From positions 248,001 through 312,000 of the forward strand of contig VZQC01013302.1 of NCBI GenBank assembly GCA_009823505.1: a DNA stretch of 64,000 nt. Direction: 5' to 3'. Positions 57,646-64,000 of the stretch are shown piece by piece. The notes beneath the pieces were generated by a model. The model did no database searches. It saw only the letters and a program-made list of their open reading frames with translations, and was not told the origin of the DNA. Positions within the stretch are counted from its first letter, which is position 1, and each line of letters starts with the position of its first letter. Source of the stretch: Rhizomys pruinosus (lineage: Eukaryota; Chordata; Mammalia; Rodentia; Spalacidae). Both the position numbers and the translations under genes were made by a program.

Positions 57646-58228
57646 TGTGGTTTGATTTTTTTATTTTTTTTATTTTTTATTGTCTTTGCTGTATTTCATA
57701 TATATTTCCATTCAGTTCAGGCGAATATCCCCTCCTTGCTTCCCTCCACCACCCGCTACCCATCCCAGATCATGCATTCTTGCTGTACTTTTCTCCATTT
57801 TTCTCTGCTTTTTGTGTTTTGTTTTGTTTTTTTTCATTTTTTTACAATAAGTGAATAATTTGTGAGTGCAAGCATCCTTCATGTAACACCAATTTGCAAG
57901 CAGTGTGACCAAACCCACACAGCTCATGGGTCCCACCATCCATAGCAGGGGAGGGGGTCTTGTATGTTCAATCAAGTTGATCCAAATACTGAGGTTCCAG
58001 TCTATATATGTTGTATTCCACATTCACGCGGATTGGCGTCTGTACATTCTACTTCACTCCCTCTTCCTGCAGATTGTTTCCTAGGCTTAGAAAAGGGGCA
58101 CAGGTGGATCGAGAACAAAACAGTCTCTTTCTCTGGACTGTTGTCTGGTCTCTAGTCAATCTCTGGCGTTTTCTTTCATGGGCGTGGCCAGCTTTCCAGG
58201 CATAAATTTCTATCCTACCTTATTTTTT
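57646..58228 (-). mobile_element. 583-bp retroposon related to the 41421-43814 element
   Basis: Flanked by GTTTACATTT at 57636-57645 and 58229-58238, with a T-rich left end, so a minus-strand poly(A) insertion. It shares CACCAATTTGCAAGCAG and TGATCCAAATACTGAGG-like words, AAAAGGGGCACAGGTGG and GGCCAGCTTTCCAGG with the 2.4-kb element. Its tail side (57690-57790) looks like an L1 3' UTR end. Confidence 0.7.
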
Positions 58229-59179
58229 GTTTACATTTCTTGGTCTAGGTTTATATGTACTGTTTATGATTTTGTTCCATTTCTTCTCTTTAAGTTGCTT
58301 AAGCATAGTTGCTTTCCTCCGTTCTTTGGAATACTTCCAGGATTTTCCTGAAGTGTTGGTTTCTTAGACATGTATTCGTTCATCTTGCTTTTCTTGTTGA
58401 AAAGAATTTTCTTTCTTCTCAACTCATACATTCGATATTTTGCTGGATATTGTAGTCTGGGTGGATCTAAAGCACGTTTAGCACATGGGAATACTTTGGT
58501 TTTCAGTGTTCTTTTAGCTTTCATCATGGGTTGAGAATCACTGTGATTGATGGGTTTCCCCTTATTTTTTTTTTGTTTGTTGATTTTCTCTTTGTGGACT
58601 TTCCAGTAATTTTGTCTTTGTTTTGAGCATTACTAGTATTTTACCACAATCATAGTGCCTGTGGGAGTTTCTTTTCTGGTCCTGTCTATTTGTTGTTTCT
58701 ACCGTTGCCCTTGTATTTAGTATTGGAATTGTCTTTTTTCAGTATGAGGAAATTTCTTGTATTATCCTGTATAAGACGTGGTCATAGTGTTGTCTTTGGG
58801 ACTCTCTCTCTCCTCTATCCCTTATGAGCAATGGTGTAGTCTTTTCATCTGTCCCACCGTTTCCTGGTTGTTCCTCTTGTTTTTTTTTTTTTAATGTTTC
58901 TATCTTTACTTGAACTTTCTAGTTGCTCTGTATTATCCTGCAGGTCTGATATTCTTTTTTCTGCTTCTTCCATTCTGCTTCTGAGGCTTTTTCCCATCCT
59001 TTCCTGGTGGTTGTATGAATGTTCAACATCCTTTTTCATTTCATCCTGTGATTTCTTTAGATTTTCCATTTCCCTCTGGAGCCTTTCTTTCTCATCTTGT
59101 AGCTCCTTGTTTCATTGGCCATTTTCTTTTTTCATTTTGGCCCATTTCTTTTCAGTGTTTCAACTTCCTTCCAGAGTTT

Positions 59180-59310
59180 GTGATTTTCTCCCTCTAGGTC
59201 CTTCTTGAGTTTTTCAATCTCTCCCCATAGTTCTTTCCACTGTTTGTCATTATCTCTCTCTAGGTCCTTCCTGAGTTTTTCATTCTCTTCCCTTAGTTCT
59301 CTGATTTCTT
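59180..59310 (-). repeat. 66-bp tandem duplication in L1-E ORF1 coiled coil
   Basis: CTAGGTCCTTC.TGAGTTTTTC occurs at 59194 and 59260, giving two 22-residue units (KLRKDLERDNDKQWKEL and KLKKDLEGENHKLWKEV) in frame. Confidence 0.85.
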
Positions 59311-59599
59311 TGGATGTATCTACAGTTCTTCTAAGGTCGGTGTCTTGGCTTCTTTCCTTGGATATCTCGTTGTAGGGATCTTCTGTAGGGTTGGTTGAGT
59401 TCAGTGTGGATTTATTATGAGCTTTTCCCATGTTGTTTTTTTCTTTGTGTCTTTGGCATGTGGATTTGTCTGTTTATTTGTTTCTTTGAATTCTGGGACC
59501 TCAACTTTGGCTGCACAGTTTATAATCACCATTGCTCCACCTGTTGGGTCCTCTCCACCAGAGCTCCACCAGGATGATGGGAGGGGCGCGTTGGGTTGG

Positions 59600-59905
59600 G
59601 TTGCTGCTTTGGCCTGATCTCTGGTAGGACCTCAAGGGTCCAGGCAGGTCTGCTTTGCCTCACTGGAACCTCACTGACTCCAGCCGGTGTGTGGAGTCAG
59701 AGCTGGGAGTTCCTGGGGCTGATGGCATGTCCCCTCTCAAGGGCAAGGCGAGACCGCCTTGACTCATGGGAACCTCTCTGACTCCGGGCGGGTGTCTGGA
59801 GTCAGAGCTGGGAGTTCCAGGGGCAGATGGCATGTCCCCCAAGGGCGCCTTGACTCACCAGAACCTCACTGACTCAGGGCAGGTGTCTGGAGTCCGAGCT
59901 GGGAT
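59600..59905 (-). repeat. Tandem L1 5' UTR promoter monomers
   Basis: The motif GAGTC(A/C)GAGCTGGGA recurs at 59694, 59799 and 59890 (periods 105 and 91 bp), each preceded by AACCTC.CTGACTC and followed by GGCATGTCCCC. GC-rich and directly upstream of ORF1, as rodent L1 promoter monomers are. Confidence 0.8.
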
Positions 59906-59910
59906 ATCTA

Positions 59911-60839
59911 CACAATCTTTTGCTTTGGGTAAAAGCTATTAATAACCATGACTATTTGAGATTGGTATATTCAAACATAAGTCATCAATTAAATGTAATC
60001 AAGAAGATGTAGCTTTAGCGAAATGATGGAATAATAATATTTGTATCAACATCTAGACATTTTATTGTCTATAGATTAATACTGTCTTTTATATTTTTCC
60101 ACCTAACACAATATCTTGACCATATAACACTGAGTGTTGTTTAGTATGTTTTATGTCTAATGCCTTATATGGGTTTATTTTCAAGATCCTTTTCCTCTGT
60201 CTGTCTCCTAATGTATTAAAAAAGTGAGACAACTGATCGTCCTTTCTGTTCTTTATTAGTAGACATCCTTCAGTTGAATTCATAACAAAGCTTTCGAACC
60301 TCATCTAATTATCCTATGCTAATGCAACTTGCAAACTATTTCCTGTTACAAAGTATCTTCTATTGTTAGAATTTGTACCAGCCACGCATTATTGCAAACA
60401 TCTGGAATAGAGCAGAACATACTTGGATTCTTGCCCCCACATGTCTCAAAATACAAACAGGAGTATTATGTAGCCAAATGAACACTACAAGCACAATGGA
60501 GAAAGGTGTAAAAACACTAAAGTTATTTTAAAAGGGGGAGTGCAATCAAACATTCCATTTCATAACATGTATATACCAATTATCCAGACTACTTTCATTT
60601 AAGGTTCACAAAATATTTTCTTCTGAATTTTAACCAGTATATATATTTTTTAATTTATCCAATCCTGACAATTGCTCACACAAATCCAACATTCAACTCA
60701 GATTAATTTCAAATGGCCTTGGCAGGAAGAAAAGTACACTAGAACCAGAACAAAACAGTGAAAATGGTACTGGATTCTACGTTTATCAAATTCTTTCTCT
60801 AATCAATTGTATTAGCCTCAACTTTTCAATATTTAAAAA
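59911..60839. other. Unrecognised AT-rich sequence
   Basis: No gene or nameable repeat. Confidence 0.4.
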
Positions 60840-61449
60840 TATTTTCATACAAGTATATATGGTATATACAGCACATTCTCCACCCACTCTTCTTTTTAAA
60901 CACCCTATCCCCCTGTTCTTTTACTCTCCAAGACATCTTCATGTCACATATACCTGCAAGATTTAATGTCTCTCTATAAAATCTAATAACTACAAATGAG
61001 AGAAAATATATTGTATCTGTCATTCTGAGACTGGGTTAAATTACTTAAATGGGTTATCTCCTTACATTTATTTTCCTGAAAATGACAAAATTTCATTCTT
61101 CTTTTTGACTGAGAAAAATCCATTCTGTATATACATACTGCATTTTTTTTTTGGCCAGTCCTGTTTATGGAAAACTAGCTTGATTTCATAACTCAGTTAA
61201 TGAGAATAAGATTACAATGAGCATGGTTGTGAAAAGTCTCTGTTATATGTCTATGTGGAGCCCTTTGGGTAAATACCCAGTGGTTGTATGGCTGAGTCAT
61301 ATGGTAGATTTATTTTTAGTCTTTTGAAAAACCTCCATACTGATATCCACAGAAGCTAGTCTTTTACACTCCCTCCAGCAGTATGTAACAGGTCACCTTC
61401 CTCCATACCCCCATCAGCATTTGTTGGTTTGGTTTTTTGCTTGCTTACT

Positions 61450-61535
61450 TTTTTCTTCTCCCTCCTTTCCTCCCTCCCTCCCTCTCTCCCTTCCTTCTTT
61501 CCTTCCTTTTCTTTTCTTCTTTCCTTCCTTCTTTG
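61450..61535 (+). repeat. Polypyrimidine (CCTT/CCCT)n tract
   Basis: About 85 bp almost purely C and T (TCCCTCCCTCCCTC, TTCCTTCC), adjacent to the T-tail of a B1. Confidence 0.92.
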
Positions 61536-61547
61536 CTATTTTGTGTT

Positions 61548-61675
61548 GTTGTTTTTTTTTTTTTCTGTTTCAGATAAGATCTCACTATAGCCCTGGCTAC
61601 CCTAAAACTCATTATTGAGACCAGGCTGGCCCTTGTACTCACAGATATAAAGGTCTGGGCTGCCACATCCAGCCC
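61548..61675 (-). mobile_element. B1 SINE, degenerate
   Basis: T-run, CAGATAAGATCTCACTATAG, CCCTGGCTACCCTAAAACTC, GAGACCAGGCTGGCCCTTG and CCACATCCAGCCC. The middle is shortened. Confidence 0.8.
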
Positions 61676-62535
61676 ATTTCTCATTTCCTTAATGGGTGTC
61701 AGGCTAGGGTTATATGGAATGTCAATGCTGTTTTTATTTAACTTTCTTTGATGGCTGTGAAGTTGCACATTTTTTCTTGTTTGTACTTCACCTTTTTAAA
61801 ACTCTTGGCTCATTTCATGAGTACATTTTTTGACTAGATAATTGTGCTTTTGGTGTTTAGTTTCTGAATTCTTTATTGTTTTTAGATACTAATCCTCTGT
61901 AAGATACATAGCTAGAAAATATTTTTCTCCCATTGTATAGGCTGTGTCTTCACTTTATTAACTGTTTCTATATGGAAGCTTTTAAATTTCTTAAGGTCCT
62001 ATTTATTGACTCATGACACTCCTTACTGACTAAAGTGCTGTCCAGAAAGTCCCTGTCTTCACCTATGTCTTCAAGTTTCCTTAGTTTTTCTCTTAACAGT
62101 TTCAGAGTCTCAGTTAACGTATTTGATACATTGGAGATGATTTTTATGCAGCATGAAAGATAGGAATCCAGTTACGTTCTTTTAAATGTAGATATCCAGT
62201 TTCTCAGCACCATTTGTTAAAGCAGCCTGTCTTTTCTCTAATGTATATTTTTAGCATCTTTGTCAAAACTCAAGTGGCTATAACTGGATGGATTCATATC
62301 TGGTTACTCTCTTCAATTCCACTTAACTATGTGCCAGTTTTCTGCCTGAGAAGAAGGAATCAACATTTTTTTTCAAAACGATTACCTTTTGATTTTCACT
62401 GAAACTTTTGAATATGAATCCAATAACCACATGATTAGACACCTGAGTACTATTTTCTGTCTGAGAATATGTGTGATAATCATTTAACCAATAAAATTAA
62501 TTAGCTTGAAACAAGTGAAATAAAAGTTTTAAGAA

Positions 62536-62716
62536 GTACTTTATTTAATTTTCATTGTATGGTATGAGTGTATTGCCTACATATATGTAAATGTACGCAT
62601 GACATGCCATGCCTCTGGAGGTTAGAAAAGGGCATTGGATCCCTTGGAACTGGAGTTCTAGACAGTTGTTAAATGCCATGTAGGTGCTGGGATTTGAATC
62701 CAAGTCCTCTGCAAAA
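62536..62716 (-). mobile_element. B2 SINE, truncated head
   Basis: TGTATGGTATGAGTGTATTG, TTGGAACTGGAGTTCTAGAC and GATTTGAATCCAAGTCCTCT in reverse B2 order, but the tRNA-derived 5' head is missing. Confidence 0.8.
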
Positions 62717-62816
62717 TCTAGCAAAATATGTATCTCATAAATTTCACATGTGTTGAAATATTTAACAACTGGTAACAGTGAATATAAGTAGTCTATCCCT
62801 GAAAGGAAAGATCCTA

Positions 62817-62906
62817 GGGGCTGTAGGTACAGCTCAGTTGGAAGACAGCTTGCCTGGCATGTTCAAAGCCCTGGATCCACTCTGCAGTATCAAATTAAAA
62901 ATAAGA
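62817..62906 (+). mobile_element. ID SINE
   Basis: GGGGCTGTAGGTACAGCTCA, GACAGCTTGCCTGGCATGTT and AGCCCTGGATCCACTCTGCA, then an A-rich tail: an ID (tRNA-Ala/BC1-derived) element, moderately diverged. Confidence 0.85.
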
Positions 62907-63290
62907 TATACTGAATCATGATTTTATGCAAATAATGATTTGATAGACTAAGAGCAACTAACATGTTAAGTGAATTAACAGAATAAATTTCCCAGTTGTT
63001 TTTTGGGGGAAACTGGGTCAGAAATGAACTCTGATTAGACAAAAATGAGCCTAAAATATGCTAAGCTTGACTAGCGCCCTCTAGTGACTACCTTACCACA
63101 GCAGCTAAAAGAAGAGCCATTCATGCTGATAAACCCTCACTTCTGTGATCTGCCTTACCTGGAACCATTCTATGGGTACTTTCTAGCAGGAAGACTTATG
63201 TGTTTCTCTTGCTGACATTCCCCATAAATTTTCTGATTCATTTTTTTCTGAGATTCCATGTTTTGATGTATTCCACTGATTCCCATTTTC
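62907..63290. other. Unrecognised sequence
   Basis: No gene or nameable repeat. Confidence 0.4.
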
Positions 63291-63306
63291 TATTTCAGCT
63301 ATTTTC

Positions 63307-63308
63307 TC

Positions 63309-63351
<43 letters not shown>

Positions 63352-63538
63352 TATTTTATGTCTATGAGTGTATTCCACCCATGTGGTGCAGTGCCCACAG
63401 AAGCATAAGAAGGCGTCATATTCCCCTAGAACTGGAGTTACACAGAATTGTTGTCACCATCTGGGTACTGAGAATCAAACTCTTGTCCTCTGCAAGAGCA
63501 GGCGGTACTCTTAACTGCTGAGCCATCTCTCCAGCCCC
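63307..63538 (-). mobile_element. B2 SINE with (TTTA)n tail and TSD
   Basis: Flanked by TATTTCAGCTATTTTC (63291-63306) and TATTTTAGCTATTTTC (63539-63554). Ten or more TTTA units at 63310-63352, one CTAGAACTGGAGTT block, intact head GGCTGGAGAGATGGCTCAGC in reverse. Confidence 0.93.
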
Positions 63539-63554
63539 TATTTTAGCTATTTTC

Positions 63555-64000
63555 AAATAAAACTTTGATTGCTGTTGCTTCTATTGATGCTGCTAATTTA
63601 TTCAGAAATGATATTTGATTTTTGTCAATAAAGTAGAACGTTCACTTACAAAGACGTTGATATCAAAGTTTAATTTGTAGGTAACTAATCCAGTTACATA
63701 TGGAAATTTCAGAATATTTGGCCAAGAAAACTTGAAATATGTAGATTTCTTGCCTTGTTTCATTAAGGATGAAGAGCAGTCTATGATTCATGAGGGAAAA
63801 CAAATTAAGTGGATTGCTACTGCCCTCTGTACATTAACTGATGCTGGAGCTCTGAGTAATTGGGCAAATGACATTGTAGAATATACTGGCATTAACTGGG
63901 ACAAAATTCAGACATAGATCTCATTTCTAGGCTGATGATGTTATGCAAATGAGAGGTCCCTAGGTTGCTAAAAATAGGTATACTGTATTCAGGAACAGGA
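63555..64000. other. Window end, no established gene
   Basis: AT-rich sequence to the edge. Apart from the short frame at 63732-63917 nothing is recognised. Confidence 0.4.
63732..63917 (+). other. Unidentified 61-codon open frame
   Basis: This frame (MKYVDFLPCFIKDEEQSM...) ends NWDKIQT. Its balanced composition with well-placed Trp, Gly and Asp is more protein-like than other short frames here, and the DNA is less AT-skewed than its flanks. I recognise no family. It could be a fragment of a retrogene, an old retroelement or simply chance. Confidence 0.25.

Larger units (their letters stand above)
57120..59910 (-). mobile_element. LINE-1 (L1-E): promoter monomers, ORF1, start of ORF2
   Basis: Read on the minus strand: 5' UTR (59910-59432) with tandem monomers; ORF1 starting MGKAHNKSTLNSTNPTEDP (59431) and continuing as a Lys/Glu-rich coiled coil to about 58845; the RRM region frameshifted (58840-58540); C-terminal domain (58527-58264; KSKMNEYMSKKPTLQENP); then the ORF2 endonuclease N-terminal part (57410-57120), strongly decayed. 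A 583-bp insertion (57646-58228) and an unexplained 200-bp stretch (57415-57630) separate the last two parts. RT and the rest of ORF2 are missing. Confidence 0.82.
60840..62345 (-). mobile_element. Old L1, 3' UTR and ORF2 C-terminal half, antisense
   Basis: ACAAATGAGAGAAAATATAT, GGTAAATACCCAGTGGTTGT, TTCTCATTTCCTTAATGGGT, CTCAGCACCATTTGTTAAAG and TTTGTCAAAACTCAAGTGG follow L1 antisense order to about 62345. Heavily diverged. A pyrimidine tract and a B1 have inserted. Confidence 0.75.

Noticed and set aside
57645..58023. Hydrophobic Phe-rich frames resembling a membrane protein, and a Lys-rich frame opposite.
   Set aside because: They translate the T-rich tail of a retroposon; the hydrophobicity comes from TTT codons.
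59596..59842. Frames of 60-61 codons with repeated GDMPSAPGTPSSDS-like peptides.
   Set aside because: They translate the tandem L1 5' UTR monomers and are not protein genes.
30577..62906. tRNA-like heads with A and B boxes in B2, B3 and ID elements.
   Set aside because: They are SINE 5' ends, lack an acceptor stem and continue into SINE bodies with A-rich tails, so they are not tRNA genes.
40049..63352. Regular short repeats such as (TTTA)n at 40049-40085 and 63310-63352, considered as possible arrays of interest.
   Set aside because: They are expanded A-tails of B2 elements; there are no unique spacers, so nothing CRISPR-like.

Overview
The window looks like nuclear DNA from a muroid rodent. 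It is AT-rich and intron-bearing, and it is packed with rodent-specific SINEs (B1, B2, B3, B4, ID), rodent LINE-1 elements in every state of decay, and a few older eutherian repeats (MIR-like, MER5A-like, hAT-Charlie-like, L1M-like). The B2 copies differ from the mouse B2 I know: the youngest carry an internal duplication of about 18 bp and a different 3' half. That suggests a muroid other than Mus or Rattus, but I cannot name the species. There is no bacterial, phage, CRISPR or defence-type content.

Only one protein-coding exon of a cellular gene is supported. It is the first coding exon of PRR16 (Largen) on the minus strand, CDS 6765 down to 6604, ending in a good GT splice donor. It sits in a CpG island (about 6550-7260) with a perfect 18-bp palindrome centred on a full CRE (7130-7147) about 370 bp upstream of the ATG. 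Positions 1-6603 are therefore intron 1, with the rest of the gene off the left edge. Positions above about 7150 are 5' flanking, gene-poor DNA.

Layout: 1-2048 and 10955-12958 are two near-identical direct copies of one 2-kb segment on either side of the PRR16 promoter, either a recent duplication or an assembly artefact. 13-23 kb holds low-complexity tracts, SINEs, a hAT element and decayed L1 tails. 23.7-29.9 kb is a plus-strand old L1 with 5' UTR, ORF1, broken ORF2 and a long 3' UTR. 31.5-32.6 kb is a young truncated L1 inserted in a B3 SINE with a 14-bp target-site duplication. 32.9-35.35 kb is a plus-strand L1 whose polymerase motif is mutated. 36-41 kb is a SINE, L1 and LTR-like mosaic. 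41.1-47.7 kb is a minus-strand L1 nest that lacks its RT domain and has been invaded by a hAT element, a B1 and a 2.4-kb retroposon. 48.3 kb has a 5S rRNA pseudogene. 50-56 kb has young B2 copies and an ancient L1. 56.8-59.9 kb is a second minus-strand L1 with ORF1 and tandem 5' UTR promoter monomers. 60-64 kb is an old L1, B2 and ID elements and a short unexplained ORF.

No set of genes here works together as a system. The points of interest are the PRR16 promoter, the 2-kb duplication, the 2.4-kb retroposon and its relative, the duplicated L1 3' junction with a hairpin, the B2 subfamily and the L1 promoter monomers. Family names come from recognition by eye; no alignment or database search was run.
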